Counted from the stretch's first letter, positions 1 to 12,469 are shown. The stretch is 64,000 nucleotides of DNA from Macrolepiota albuminosa (GCA_027475525.1 JAMWFC010000090.1:372001-436000), one strand, 5' to 3'. Translations and numbers: made by a program. Notes: generated by a model not told the origin, from the sequence alone.

Positions 1-1414
1 CTCTAGACAAATTCGTGGAGGTGCCAAAAGGCCTTCGCAACGGTTTCAGCGTGGGTTTGGACTCCTTCTGTAACATGAGAACCTTTCTTCCTCCAAATCA
101 TTACAAATCTTCAGACGCTCACAACTTTATTCTTTCAAAGTATTCTAAGGAGATCGAGCTCGGTCGCGTCTTGCCAGGGTTCACTCCCAAACAAGCAGAA
201 CTTCTTTTTGGCCCTTTTCGCATGGCTCCATTGAACGTTATTATTAGTGCAGGTGGTAAACAACGCGTAACTCTCGACCTTTCATATCCTTGCTTTGACT
301 CCGACACAGCCTCTATAAACTCTATGATCGACCCTTCCGCGTTTCAGTGCGACTGGGGCACCTTTTCGGATTGTTGGCTCTTGGTAGCTAATGCCCCCGT
401 GGGCACGCAGGTCGCCGTCTTCGACGTCGAATCAGTGTTCAGAATAATTCCTACGCACCCATCTGACTGGCCTTCTTTGGCAGTGTCCATCGGCAGACTC
501 ATTCATTTTGACTTCAGGTTGAACTTCGGCGCCGCCTGTTTGCCGGGAATATTTGGCCGCGTGGCGGATGCAATAGTTCAGATCTTCTTGCACTCTGGCG
601 TTGACGCAGTGCTCAAGTGGGTCGACGACTTCATCTTCTTCCGGTATCCTCTCCCAGGCTTCATCACTTCCCCTCGTTATTCGTATGATGAGGCCTTAAT
701 CTGGTCCACGGCGGAGGCTCTAGGGTGGCCATGGGCCCCTGAGAAGTTCAGGCCGTTTTCGGACAAGTTCAAATACATTGGTTTCGTTTGGTCTCTCTCC
801 GACAAAACGGTTGCCCTGCCCAATGACAAGCGGGAGAAATACTTGGTGAAGCTGAAGGAGTGGTCTCGAATGACCTCCGTCTCTTTGAAGACCACCGAGT
901 CTCTGATCGGGACACTCAATCACGTTTGTTTGGTCATACCTTCAGGCCGGTCTCATCTGCCTGCATTGTACGCATTTTGCGCGTCTTTCCCCGCCCATGC
1001 TAGTCGCTTCCTTAAGCATCGGCCACCTCTGGCGGTCACAGAAGAAGTTGAGTGGTGGCAGGCTGCTTTGAGTAGAGACTGGTGCGGCATAAGTATCACG
1101 CTGCCCCCCCAACCGACGGATGATGATCTCTTCGTAGACGCTTCTACTTCTTGGGGGATCAGGTTGGTTCTCAACGGCAAGTGGTTAGCGTGGCCTCTCA
1201 AGGCTGGCTGGAAGTCGGACGGCAGGGATATAGGTTGGGCAGAAATGGTGGCCGTCGACCTCGCCGTTAAAACTCTCATTAATGCAGGCTATGCTAAGTG
1301 TCACATTATTCTAAAGTCGGACAATTTGGGCGTTGTCGGGGCCTTAGCTGCGGGATATTCCAGAAGTCGTCAGCAGAATTTCGTGTTGAGGCATATTGTG
1401 GATTCCTTCCAGGC
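1..1414 (+). CDS. Reverse transcriptase/RNase H of the YR retrotransposon, part 1
   Basis: This frame is open to the left edge, so the true start is upstream. RT motifs are visible in order: motif A around VFDVESVFRIIP (the catalytic Asp), motif B around FGAACLPGIFG, and motif C KWVDDFIFF with the two catalytic aspartates. RNase H follows with VDAS, the Glu in GWAEMVAVD and the Asp in KSDNLGVV. The enzyme would copy the element RNA to cDNA and degrade the RNA strand. Translation runs through the left Gypsy LTR to a stop at 1530-1532, but that tail is not original. The true continuation is at 12470, after the 5-bp target duplication. No internal stops occur in this part. Confidence 0.85.
1410..1414. 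repeat. Target-site duplication CAGGC, left copy
   Basis: Identical to 12470-12474 on the other side of the Gypsy element. A five-base duplication is the usual size for Ty3/Gypsy integrases. Confidence 0.9.
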
Positions 1415-1707
1415 TGTAAGAGATATTACCGTCTTAGTCACACAAGACACAGAATCTGCCAAATCGGTAGATTTCTCTGTACGTAGTGTAAGTAAAAAAG
1501 TATCTACCCAAATACGAGTAAATACACTATAATTTAAAGTAAATTAATTAAAGTAAATTAATTAAAGTAAATTAATTAAAGTAAATTAATTAGAGAAATA
1601 ATTACTACTGTAATTATGTCCTCTAATACGATATGCTTCCCACACCCCTAAGGGTGCGGACATGGTGAAATAATGAATAGGAACCTCAAAGAGGTCCCCC
1701 TGTTACA
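1415..1707 (-). repeat. 3' LTR of the Gypsy element
   Basis: It begins TGTAAGAG and ends TGTTACA in plus-strand orientation, that is TGTAACA...CTTACA on the coding strand. It is 28 bp longer than its partner because the 14-bp unit AAAGTAAATTAATT is present four times (about 1536-1591) rather than twice. Other differences include CAAAG here against CGAAG in the partner, a CpG lost on one side. Confidence 0.9.
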
Positions 1708-1720
1708 CGCCCCCCTTTCA
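1708..1720 (-). other. Polypurine tract of the Gypsy element
   Basis: On the minus strand the bases directly before the 3' LTR read GAAAGGGGGGCG. A purine run in this position primes plus-strand cDNA synthesis and fixes the orientation of the element. Confidence 0.75.
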
Positions 1721-1764
1721 GACTGTTGTATGGTCTGCAACATTCGACTCTGTGACCTGCGCTA

Positions 1765-4650
1765 TCAGTCCATGGTGGGTGCGATAGGCGATGCAATTGG
1801 CTCCAGTGGGCTTGAAGGGTAGTCCTCCAACTGGGGGGACTGCATGCGCTCATCGACCAACGGCGGCCCTGATGGCGGCGCCAAAGCAAGTGGACGAACC
1901 GACGCGTCGGGCTCCTGTGCTGGGCCAGCGCTTGCGGTCGGACAGCTCGTGGGCAAAGGCCCATGTTGCTCCTGCCTTTTCCACAGATGATGCACATTGG
2001 GGTCTGACCCAATGTAGTAATGCAACCCGTGGTTAGCGTAAAACCGGCGCTGCTCGTCCTCCTCCTTTGCCAACAATACCCGAAGACGGTAAACGTCCTT
2101 GGTGGTTGGTGTTCTCCAACCATCCCAATCCGGTATAGCAGCCGGTGCCCCATAACGATGCATTCGAACATGACGCTCATTATCAACATGAACGTAGCGT
2201 GGCATGGCCGGAGTAGGATGGAAAAATTGGTGTTCGAGGAACACCACTCCATACGTATACGCATGGTCAGCCCACTCCACGGGGATGCGGTTGTGAAGCA
2301 TCACCCGGATCACGTCGTCTTCAGTAATGGTGCTCGCGGCCTCATCCGGGAAGACGGGCGTCATGATGGACACGAAAGTCCATGGAGCTGGGACAAACGG
2401 ATCATTGGGATGGGCTGTATTAAAGTCTTGTACCGCCTCACGGTACAATCCCGGCTGGGCCAACACTAATGCCATTTGCCAGGCAAACAACGATCAAGCC
2501 TTGCCCTGGGGGGACAAGGACCTAATCAGGGCATGGCCAAAGATGGTCCTCCAGTGCATTCGATATGCGGTATCAAATGCGATCCCAGGAATGGCATTTG
2601 GCATGCCTGGTCGCCCAAAGTACAGTGCATTCTGGGCCCATTTCTCCAGGTCCAGCGTCTTCTCAATTTGCTCGAAGCTGACGCCTGCGAGCGTTGTGTT
2701 TCGATGGCTCCCCCACTCCTTCGTGCGCACTATCCCATCCGGGACAGGTAGGGGCATCATCCTCATCACTGCCGATTGCGCCTCAAATGGGGGGTCCACC
2801 TGGCTGTAATTACTATGGTTCAAGACCAGCTTCATGGTCTTGTCACGGGCGCTGACGTCGCAAGCATTGCTCACGCGGTGGAACTCTCGAAACAATTGAT
2901 AGCCGGCGATCCTGTCGTTGGCTGGCGCATACCGGTTACGAACTAGTTCCACCAGCTTGCGTAATTGGAGGGGATTCATGGGGAACCCTCTAGGCATGAC
3001 CTTACTGAGGGTTCCCTTTGAGCCACCATACCCACTCACATGGCTTGACTCGTGGATGTAGGCCTGTCGAGCCTCCGGTCCCACATATACGGTATTATTC
3101 GCGGACGAATAATAAAAATGTCGATCCAACCCTCCATTGAAGAACGAGTTGAGGCGTTCCACAGTGTGGTCCGCAAATATTCGAACACCGAGGCTCGGGG
3201 GGATAATCCCCATAGCTTCCTCGGCTCGTCTCTGCTTATTCCGCTCGAACTCAGCCTGTTCATTCTTCCTCCGTTTGTTCTTCTTCATATTGCGAGCGAC
3301 CCGCACTCCCCGCTCATGCTTTGACTCCTCCTCGTCAGGAGTGGCCTCATTTGAACTGATATAGTTCGCATCCTCATCTTCACTATCTCCGTGGGGATAG
3401 GCTACCTTTGCTACTCCTGCAACAACCATTGGTGCACCTGAGGGCACCACATTTTCTGCCTCGTTCTCCGTTCGAGAATTGGCGTCCAGCCACTTCTCGG
3501 GGTAGCTTTCCGCTGGCGGTTCATACTCTACCGGGGGCTGAAACCTCAGCACTCCTCCCGGCGCTCCTTGTGGCACATCTGCTGCAAACGTCACCGTTTG
3601 CACCAAAAATTCATCCACCTGCTTCGCTGCTCTCTCTTTCCTCCTCGGCGCTTGCGTCGAAGATATCGCACTCCTCACCGACCCTTGTCTGGACAACTCC
3701 AACGACGTTGACGGCCCACTTTCTCTCTCTATCCGCTGCTCCAACGGCAGCACCCCTGTTACTCGACCTTCACAAGGTCGAGTGCTATCCTCCGCCCGTG
3801 GTCGATCTGCCCGGGTTTTCTTCGGTTCTGACTCCAGGGCAGATTCAGGCGTGGCCACCCGACGTTTCAGCGCCTTGTTGAAGGTTGCAATAGTATTATG
3901 CTGCCGCTCTTGCAACAGCGCTATCTCGTCTAACAACCCAGTGACCACTACTTGGGCCACTGTATCTCGGAGGAACTCGGTCTCAGGCGGCACGCGGTGA
4001 CCCGCCTGTAATAAACGCCTCCACAACGCCTCTGCGTGTGGCTCATCACGCCACTGATCTCTTTCTGTCGCCCGTTCCTTCCCTTTTCCTTTATCCTGAG
4101 TTGTCTCCCACTCGGGAGACCACTGCCTTGTCTCTCGACGCGACCCTTCCTGTGGGCCTCGTCTGCTTGACCTCCGATCCTCCTGCGACCTCTCCCGGGG
4201 AGATCCCCGAGGTACCTCTCTCTCGTATTGCACCTTACGTCGTCCTTCTCTCGGGGGTGAACTTTCTCTTCCCGGTCTACTCGCTCTCGCTTCCCCATCA
4301 ACCTCCATAGGCTGATGACTTCCTCCACTCTGCGCCTGGCCTTGTGCCATTCCTCCCATTTGCTGCCAGGGCTGCAGCGGCGGCATCATCGCTCCCTGGG
4401 GCATCATCATTCCCCAGTTCGATCCTGCCCCCGCCGCCTGCTGACCCATTGGTACCGGCATCGGCATAAAGAACATGGGCATCTGCCCCTGCCCGTACCC
4501 CTGCTGCGCCTGAGGGTACGCAAAAAAGCTCCCCATACCCCCTTGCTGCTGCGGCATTTGCTGCTGTTCTCTCACTTCTCCCCCACCACCAGAGCTCCGC
4601 GAGCTCTGGTTATCTCTCGAGTAACGTTGGTCTTGTTGCGACGACGACAT
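1765..4650 (-). pseudogene. Unrecognised third ORF of the Gypsy element, one in-frame TGA
   Basis: An ATG at 4650 opens a 718-codon frame ending at TGA 2494-2496. The same frame then runs on for about 243 codons to TGA-TAG at 1762-1767, so the original protein was about 960 residues. The first ~120 residues are a Gln/Gly/Met-rich low-complexity, prion-like region. An Arg/Glu-rich region and a Lys/Arg cluster follow (MKKNKRRKNEQ). The conserved core includes LDRHFYYSSANNTVYVGPEA, VMPRGFPMNPLQLRKL, LYFGRPGMPNAIPGIAF and YRMHWRTIFGHAL. It lies where an env-like or accessory gene would sit, but I see no signal peptide or membrane span. A diverged homologue is at 62830-63950. Function unknown. Confidence 0.7.
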
Positions 4651-4759
4651 AGCGGTGAGGTGTACAAAAGATCCAGTGACAAAACAAAAATTCCAAGTCA
4701 GCCGTACACCGCCTTCGCTTACATCATCACTTCCTCTTTCGGCCGATGATCCGCCACAT

Positions 4760-6979
4760 TCACATGGCTCCCTGAGCCCTGTCCTTCCTTGGCAACTGTG
4801 CAGGGCACTTCACGCCATGCAACTCCAAGTACCGATCCAAGGCGGCCAACTTGGCACACTCCTGATGCGGCTCCCATGTCGTATCACCCAGGCTCCACCG
4901 TACCTCATACTCCAGACCCCCAGCCTCGTTCCACCAATGGCCTACTAGGTCCTCGACAAACCACTCCTGATCATCCTTCGCCCCGAAGTCATAAGCTTCT
5001 GGGACCACCCGTCCGGGGAACAATGCATCATCATTCGGCCTGAAGGGTCGAAGCAGTGATACATGGAACTTTGGTACAATACGTCGTGCTTGCAGCGCCG
5101 TAGGCAACTCCAGTACATAGTTCGACGTCTTCGGCTCAGCCTGTATGATTTTATACGGACCAATATACTTCGGGCATAGCTTGCTCGCCCTGCCCTTGGG
5201 TAGGTTCAAATTCTGCGTTGATAGATATACCAGCGCCCCTATGGCCAGCGATGGCTCCCCCGCTCGCCTCTTATTCGCGTATTTCGATTGAAACACGCGT
5301 GCTTCAATGATCGCATCATGCGCGTTTGCTAAGTTCTCCAGGGCAGTCCGCCCAAAGTCTTTCACTCCCTTATGCACCGCTGTATCGGCGCGCAACTCCT
5401 GAAGCATGGAGGGCATGAACCCCCCATTCAACTCGAACGGCGCATACCCTGTTGTCTCCGACACACTAGCGTTTATCGCAAACTCTGTCAGGGGTACTCG
5501 ATCTACCCAGTCCCGCTGGTCGGGGTGCACTACCATGCGCAGTATCTGTGCCACGTTACGGTTTGCTCGCTCCGTCTGTCCATCTGTCTGCGGATGGAAC
5601 AAAGTTGACATCAGCAGCTTTGCGCCCATCATCACGTGAAGCTCTCGCCACCACTTCGACGTGAACTTTGAATCCCGATCGCTAACGATCGAGCTCGGCA
5701 ACCCATGCAACCGCACGATTTCCTTCAAGTAAATCCATGAAAGCTCCGAGGCTTTCATTGTGGTGCACACCGGTATCAAGTGTACCATACTCGTCATCCT
5801 GCATATTACTACCCACAAGTAGTTGAACCCTTTGGACTCAGGAAACGGGCCAACAAAGTCCATCCCGATGGAGTCCCACGGCTTTGTGGGCACAGGTAGC
5901 GAATGCAGTTTGCCAGCCGGTTTACGGTTGGCCCCTTTCGCCCGTTGGCACAACTCGCAAGTTGTGCAGAACGCAAATACATCAGCATGCATCTTCGACC
6001 ACCAATACCAATGTCGCACATATTCTAGCGTTTTCTGTGACCCAAAATGCCCAACCACCCCATGTGCCTGATTGATCACCTCTGTGATCAATGCACGCTG
6101 CCGGGGCAAACACAGAACCTGCTGGCCACTAGCGCTAACAGTGTAGATCAACTCTTGACGCACTGAAAAACTAGGGTGATCTTCGGGCCGCGTCAACACC
6201 TCCGTACACAGCCTATCCTCTGCATACCCCAGTATCACTGCCTTTCGAAACTCAGATCGATGGTAGTCCCGAGGGGCAGACTTCGTCTCCACAGGCGCAC
6301 GTAGTGCATCTGCCAACCGCATATCCCCATCGCCCGCATTTGCAGTGTGTCCGCTAGGTCCTATCTCGGTCCCAGCGTCTGCGACCTTGAGACGTTCCGC
6401 CTCGCTATCGCGTGCCTCCTGCCGCTCTCGCAACCGCTTACTTCGCCGATGCTCTCGAACCTGCATGGCTCGAATTTCTACCACATGGTCCTTAATCTCC
6501 CGATACCGTTGGTAAGGGATGTCGTCCCCTTCTGGGTCAATACGTATATCCGCATTGACATAGTGATGAGCTTCATGGGCTTCATCCCGTCGGTCACTCT
6601 CAAAGTAGTGCGACAAACAATCCGCTACTTTGTTAAGCTCCCCTTTGACATACGTTATGTCAAACCTGTACCGCGACATGTAATCAATCCATTGCTGCTG
6701 ACGTGGAGATAAGTTCGCCTGGGTTTTGAAGAACTCGAGTGCTTTGTGGTCGGTTATGATATGAATATCATACCCCATCAGCTTGTCCTCCCATTTCAGG
6801 AGGGCCTCTAATATAGCCAATGTCTCCAACTCATGCACAGCGTAATTCTGCTGCGCATTCGTGAACTTCTTCGACATAAACCCAGCCGGGCGGCAAGTTT
6901 GCCATGACTGTCCCTGCCCATACATTGCTCCCACCCCCGTCTTTGATGCATCACAAATGAGCCATATTGGTTCATCTCG
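4760..6979 (-). pseudogene. RNase H, integrase and chromodomain segment of Gypsy pol
   Basis: RNase H continues with ICDASKTGVGAMYGQ and ends near ITYVKGELNKVADCLS. The integrase has the HHCC zinc-binding domain (VVGHFG...CTTCELCQRAKG) and the DDE core (IGMDFVGPFPES, VSDRDSKF, TDGQTERANR). The C-terminus carries a chromodomain-like stretch (WFVEDLVGHWWN, WSLGDTTWEPHQEC), the feature that targets chromoviruses to marked chromatin. The last stop is a TGA at 4760-4762 and there is no pol homology beyond it, so this is probably the natural end. The next ORF starts 109 nt downstream. Confidence 0.82.
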
Positions 6980-8713
6980 TCACGGATCAATGGGACGTAT
7001 GATCAGCGTGCGATCACATATCCGTTTAATCATGTCCAGGCAGCGTTGGTGCAGTGGCCGCCATACAAATGGCGCCCCGTTTTGTGTGATGGCCATCAGC
7101 GGCCCCGTGTATGTCGTAACATCCGGCAGAAACGTTGATACGTAGTTTACCAGCCCAACAAACCGCTGCACATCGTTGTAGTTTCGTGGCGTCCTCCAGT
7201 CACGAATCCGATCCAATTTATCCTGGTCAGGATGAATACCTTCATCGTCGATAACATGTCCCAGGCAGTCCACCCGGTCCGCATACAACTCGCACTTCTT
7301 CCACTTCAAGTACAATAGGTTCGAACGTAAGCGCTCGAACACCACACGAAGGTGCTTCTCATGCTCCTCAATGGAGTCCGAGTAAATGAAGATGTCATCA
7401 AGATATACGTGCATGAATCGTCCAATAACGTCACGAAAAATCGACGTCATCAACCTCTGAAAGGTTGCTGGGGCATTACAGTCACCTATCTGCATTATAT
7501 TGCTGACATAGGTGCCGGTAATTGATGAAAACACGGTCTTCCTGACATCACTCTCCCGTATTCGAACTTGTTCGTATGCGTCTGTCAGATCAATTTTTGA
7601 CCTGATTTTTGCCCGAGCCACATCTTCACGAATCACTTCCTGATCAGGAAGCGGCGTCACATCCTTAATGGTGTTATCGTTGCGCTGGCGTGCGTCCAGT
7701 GCCGTGCGCAACGTCCCATCCTTCTTCGGAATGCACAGCAATGGCGCGGCCTGCGACGCAGGTCTCGCCTCCCACCACCGAGCCTTGAGGTAACGGTTCG
7801 TTTTATCCCGCAGCTGTTGCTGTAAGGCCATGGGACAACGCGGTAGATGGTACTTGTACTGTTTTGTATCATCGACTAGGTTAATCTCATGGTTAACCTC
7901 ACGCCACGGAGGCAGCTCCTCCTTAGTGCCATTGACCATATCTGCAAACTCATCCTGCCACTGCCGGCGGAGCTCCGGGATATCATCTCGGGACAACCCA
8001 GTTGCCCTGATCTTGCCTTTGTCCTTGGCTCGTGGCAGCTTGTTTAGCCACTTCCCACTACTGCCCACTACCTGGGTAGTAGTATATTTCTCCCGTAGAG
8101 CTCGCAACCTCTCCTCACTGTCGTCTGGCACCTGTAGACGGGTCGGTCTCTCCTTCCTGACTCGTCGCGACGAAATCGACGCCCCGTCCACCTGGATCTC
8201 CTCCGGAAAGGATATCTCGTCATCCCTCGCCTGTCGATAGACCTCGGTCTGCCGAATCCACGGTCGACCTTCCCAGGCACACATGGATGCCACCAGCTCA
8301 TTCCATTCTCTAGGCATTCGCGGATCGAACACCCAATCAAACGCTGGTGGAGGTACCGGCCGGTCCCATAAGGATTGGTGCGATTGTTCGCTACACGCTA
8401 CATCATCCTCCCAGTCCCCATTCAATGGGTCCATCGGAGGATCCCCACAAACTAGCTCTTCAACCTTTACCTTTGACGATGTAGGTTGGCATTCCCTTCT
8501 GACAGCCCACTTCTGTGGCTGCGTTGGCCGAGTGCAATGCACATCCTGACCACCCACCGCACCTGCGGTGAGTTCCTCCCTTTGCACACTCTGATGCTTA
8601 GCCCATTCTTCCGTGGACATCAGGATCGCTCCACACTCCTCAGGTAAGCCTCTGATAGGGTTTACCTCCTCTGGCTCATCCTCCACGGTAGCCGGTTGCG
8701 CCACTGAGCGTAG
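6980..8713 (-). pseudogene. Reverse transcriptase segment of Gypsy pol
   Basis: RT motifs are in order: LCIPKKDGTLRTALDAR, SKIDLTDAYEQVRI, CNAPATFQRLM and the catalytic YLDDIFIYS. The connection to RNase H begins with WRTPRNYNDVQRFVGLVNY. All catalytic aspartates are intact. The N-terminal ~250 residues form an unrecognised spacer. The frame stops at TGA 6980-6982, inside the start of RNase H (after IIRPIDP), where homologues continue without a break. Confidence 0.8.
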
Positions 8714-9727
8714 TCAGTTGGTGCCCACCGCTCGCTTCCTCTCCGTCGCGCGTTGGCGGCGAACTCTCTCCCCAGCTTCCTCCACTGCGACCCGCACTGC
8801 TGGGATCTCGGTACCTGCCACAATAACCTTGTTATTGCAGAAGTCAAGTACCACCTGATGTTTGCGCATGTACGGCGTCCCTACGATCATGTCATACTGG
8901 TCGAAGTTCGCCACATCCACGTATTCAACACTTGTTGACCCCGGGACAGTTAGCTCGAGGTTTGCTCCAAACTGTACTGCAGCGCGACTGCCGACAGTAC
9001 CAAGTTGCAGAGTTATGGGCCGCTCCAGCTGATGCACCGCCAAGTCATGGACCTGGCAGAACTGGGGCGTTACTCCAGTGGTTGTACTTCCCGAATCCCA
9101 CAAAGTCCATGCTTCGTGACCTCCAACCTTGACGTAGGTAGCCAAACATTCCTTATCCTCACGGCGCAGTTGCGGCCGGGTCAACTTGCGCGCTGCCTTT
9201 CTAAGTTTCACTTTGTGAACCTTTACTCGACCCGCGCCCAGCTGCATGCTTTCCTCATCCTCAGGAAAGTCCGTTAACGCCATCAAGAACTCTTGTTCTG
9301 CGGAACTAGCGTAGAGCTCCGAGTCGTACACATCCACTTCCACATACTCATCCCCATCGATCATCACTGTCTCTACCTCGTCATCAACTGGGCCTTCCTC
9401 GCCAGACTGGGAGCTCTCATCCTCCTCCTCCGTGTCTGGCTCCTCATCTGCGTCATTCGCAGACTCCTCTGCCTCAGTGTGCGCAGCGCGTACATATGCT
9501 CGTGGTTTATCCACTATTTGCCCCTTTCTCGGGCAAGTGCTCGTGAAGTGTCCTTTCTCACCGCACGCATAGCATGTTACTATGCGTTTTTCACCCGTCC
9601 TACCCGGGCCTGTTTCCCGTTCTTTACACGGGTCATGATTGGCCTCAGGTTTTGGCGGATTGTGACCACGCTCTTCAGCCACAATTTTTGGCTCAATCGG
9701 TTTAGGTCGATGAAGCCTCGACAACGT
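8714..9727 (-). pseudogene. Zinc knuckle and aspartic protease segment of Gypsy gag-pol
   Basis: Near its start is CYACGEKGHFTSTC, a CCHC zinc knuckle that binds RNA. An acidic Glu/Asp-rich linker follows. The retropepsin domain has the active-site triad DSGS in WTLWDSGSTTTG and a downstream MIVGTPYMRKH segment like the second conserved strand. The frame ends at TGA (8714-8716) and the next segment starts 3 nt later in the same frame. It is classified as broken because TGA codons flank it on both sides and the family normally reads through as one polyprotein. Confidence 0.75.
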
Positions 9728-12093
9728 TCATCTCAATACGAACCTAGGGTTTTGGTTACGTTCCATGTCCGCTTTCCTGACCAGGAAAGTGCCAATCATT
9801 TGTGACTGGCGTGCCTCCATCGGCCCCGCAGCTTTTACTCGCGAGCTATGCATATCAAAGTGGCGTGCCGTCTTCAACGCCTGTTCGTAACGTATGGCAT
9901 GCACTACGAATTCCTCAACTTCATTTATTTCCGGGGATAATCCGTCATCCCGGATTAGCACTCGTCTCATCTCTGCAGGAATGCCCTTAAGAAAGGTCTC
10001 GCACACCGTCCATGCGTCAGGATAAATGGCCATGTTTTGAGCATGGTCAACAAGGGTATCATAGAACCCTTGTACTCCGAGGGCCTCGGTGTACACTGCA
10101 GAGTAAAACGCCTCCCGTGCATCCTGCATTGTAGATGCACTTACAAATCGATTGTACAGTTCAAGGATCACATCCTTGAACGTCCACTGCTGCCTTGCCC
10201 GATTATAGTGAAGGACATGATGACGAAACCACTTCTTTGCCGGACCGTCCAGAAACTCTGGAAGCACAAATACGCCCGATTATAGTGAAGGACATGATGA
10301 CGAAACCACTTCTTTGCCGGACCGTCCAGAAACTCTGGAAGCACAAATACTCGTTCCTTGTCCATGCGATCTCCACCGTACAGGCATGCTGCCAGATGGT
10401 AGCATACATCCATTGTCCAGTCCTCAAGCTCGCTGAACTTTGTTCCCCCCTTATAGGGCAGAATATGCTTTGGGTCAGCCCGCTGTGGTTTGATTCCTTC
10501 AGGTAATCGCAGCGCAATCCCAACTGCGTCATCGATTAAGCTCACTAGTCTTCGATGCATGATATCGGTGTAGGCCTTGGTGGCCTCATTCATCCCAGGT
10601 GTCTTGTTGCGTCCCTCGGCGGGGACGAACGTCGAAAAAGCCCGCACAGGCCGAGTCATCGGTCCCCTGGGGCTGTGGGATCTGACGTCCCGAGGGCCCT
10701 GCCCTCCAGTCCGTCTATCCGACTCCAACCCCCGCGGCTCCTCTCTACTGCTGATATCGCTCCCGAGCTTACTTCGACGGCTGTTCTGTGCACATTCCAC
10801 AAATTCTCGCCTCATTTCATCAATGGGTTGGGGCCCATTGAAACTGATTCCCTGATCGTCAATACGAGAGTAGCCTTGCCCCCGTAAATCCTGGATCCGC
10901 ATTCTTTGGAATGCGACTCGGTCCTGAAATGTGTCAGCAAGTGGTACCCTTGCCGGCACCACTGGTTCCTCTGCTTCTCGTTTCACCTGAGGTGACAACA
11001 CTTCTTCCGGTACTGTTTCCAACGGTACATGTGTAGCTGGTCTGGAAGTCACCGTCTCGGCCACCGACATAGCTGTAGGTCGGTACCCTACGAACCTCTG
11101 CTGCCTCTGCCCAGCCGCTACTCGCGTCTGGTATTGCTCCTGAGTCTCCCCCGCCTGTTGTGGGGCAAATATGTTGCTAAACGCCTCCTCAATGTGAGGA
11201 GAACTCCCTCTCCCTGCGGGAATCGTAGGGATTAGCTCCGCCTCCGCTGGGGTGGATGCAGCCGACCCTCGGCGACTTTTACGGTCAAGGTAGCTTTGAG
11301 CTTCCAGGTCCAAGATCTGCATATATGCCGAAATATACTCATCTGTTCCCACTTCTGGAAGCGCATCGCCTCTAGCCTCTATCAATTGCATGTGCTTGTT
11401 CACATACAACTTCAACCTAGCCCTCGTCGACAATTTACTTATCTCTGGGAACCTTGCCCAGAGCATAGCTATTTGAACGTCAAGGGTCGCTTCATAGCGT
11501 CTGTTCTTGTCTTCATCAGACATATCATCAGCCACTGTGGGCTGACGTCTTCTTGTCCCCGTAGCCTGCACCGGTGCTGCTGGCTGCTGCCCTCCAGGTC
11601 GTCGACTCAATGGCGTCGATTCCGGTATATTTCTCCATGGTGTCTCATGGACAGCTTCCTCTCGTCTACCTTCCGAACTTGTCCAAGCCTCTCCTGCCAT
11701 TCCAGGAGCCCCTGCCCTAAACGGGGATGGTTTTTTTCCTTCGTGTGTGGCCACACCCCCGCCCGACGTCCTTAAGCCCGAGAATCGCACCGGTGCCCTT
11801 TGAGGTACCTGTATGATCGGCGGTGACTCACTAGCCACCCCAACCTCTCTTCCAACTCTACGCTGGACTGGACGTCTCTGCTCTGTCATGAGCAAGCTCC
11901 CCGGCATATCTGTTCGGGCTGGGGTCAGCTCGACCTCAGCCTCTTCCCAATTTGCCACCTGCTGATCTTGAGTGTGTGCTGCCACTGGTGTGGCATTCTC
12001 GTCCTTCTGCACCGGGGCGACATTGTCGTTCCGTTCTGGTGGCAGAGGTTCGTGATCCATTCCACTATCAATCGGCTTGCGTTCGGCGCTCAA
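9728..12093 (-). pseudogene. gag: gag of the Gypsy element (frame broken by a 77-bp duplication)
   Basis: A long N-terminal region rich in charged and Pro/Ser residues is followed by a retrotransposon capsid-like segment (KWFRHHVLHYNRA, then QDAREAFYSAVYTE) typical of Gypsy gag. The frame starting at 12093 is lost in the tandem copy at 10197-10350 and resumes in another frame. Removing 77 bp gives one continuous gag of about 762 codons. It closes at a TGA (9728-9730) followed at once by the zinc-knuckle/protease frame. An Arg codon at this TGA would fuse gag to pol. The product would form the virus-like particle shell. Confidence 0.75.
10197..10350. repeat. 77-bp tandem duplication in Gypsy gag
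   Basis: Two exact 77-bp copies (10197-10273, 10274-10350). The two gag frames are offset by 1826 nt, and 1826 minus 77 is divisible by three, so collapsing one copy restores gag. Confidence 0.97.
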
Positions 12094-12204
12094 GAAGCTT
12101 GATGGTTGATGTCGCTGTCAATCGAGATTCTAGAACTAAGTTCTAGAATGTATAATTCTTGTATGTTCGCGTACAGATTATCGTCGTTTGACGATTCAAA
12201 AAAG

Positions 12205-12469
12205 TGTAAGAGATATTACCGTCTTAGTCACACAAGACACAGAATCTGCCAAATCGGTAGATTTCTCTGTACGTAGTGTAAGTAAAAAAGTATCTACCCA
12301 AATACGAGTAAATACACTATAATTTAAAGTACATTAATTAAAGTAAATTAATTAGAGAAATAATTACTACTGTAATTATGTCCTCTAATACGATATGCTT
12401 CCCACACCCCTAAGGGTGCGGACATGGTGAAATAATGAATAGGGACCTCGAAGAGGTCCCCCTGTTACA
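12205..12469 (-). repeat. 5' LTR of the Gypsy element
   Basis: Partner of 1415-1707 with the same termini, 265 bp long. It should hold the promoter for the minus-strand transcript. Just inside the element (12179-12194) lies a small perfect hairpin, ATCGTC-GTTT-GACGAT. I could not recognise a tRNA primer-binding site next to the LTR, so self-priming as in some chromoviruses is possible but unproven. Confidence 0.88.

Larger units (their letters stand above)
1415..12469 (-). mobile_element. Full-length Ty3/Gypsy (chromovirus) element with an extra 3' ORF
   Basis: Both LTRs (1415-1707 and 12205-12469), a 5-bp target duplication CAGGC (1410-1414 and 12470-12474) and a polypurine tract next to the 3' LTR are present. 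On the minus strand the order is gag, protease, RT, RNase H, integrase, chromodomain, then a third ORF of about 960 codons, then the 3' LTR. The internal region is about 10.5 kb, long for a fungal Gypsy element, and the excess is the third ORF. Four in-frame TGA codons and one 77-bp assembly duplication break the frames. LTR divergence is small (a few substitutions plus a repeat-number change), so insertion was recent relative to the other Gypsy copies here. Confidence 0.9.

Noticed and set aside
3408..4749. Plus-strand open frames opposite the third ORF
   Set aside because: They lie antisense to a low-complexity coding region, without domain similarity.
10555..10887. Plus-strand open frames opposite Gypsy gag
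   Set aside because: Shadows of the gag codons; composition mirrors the sense strand.
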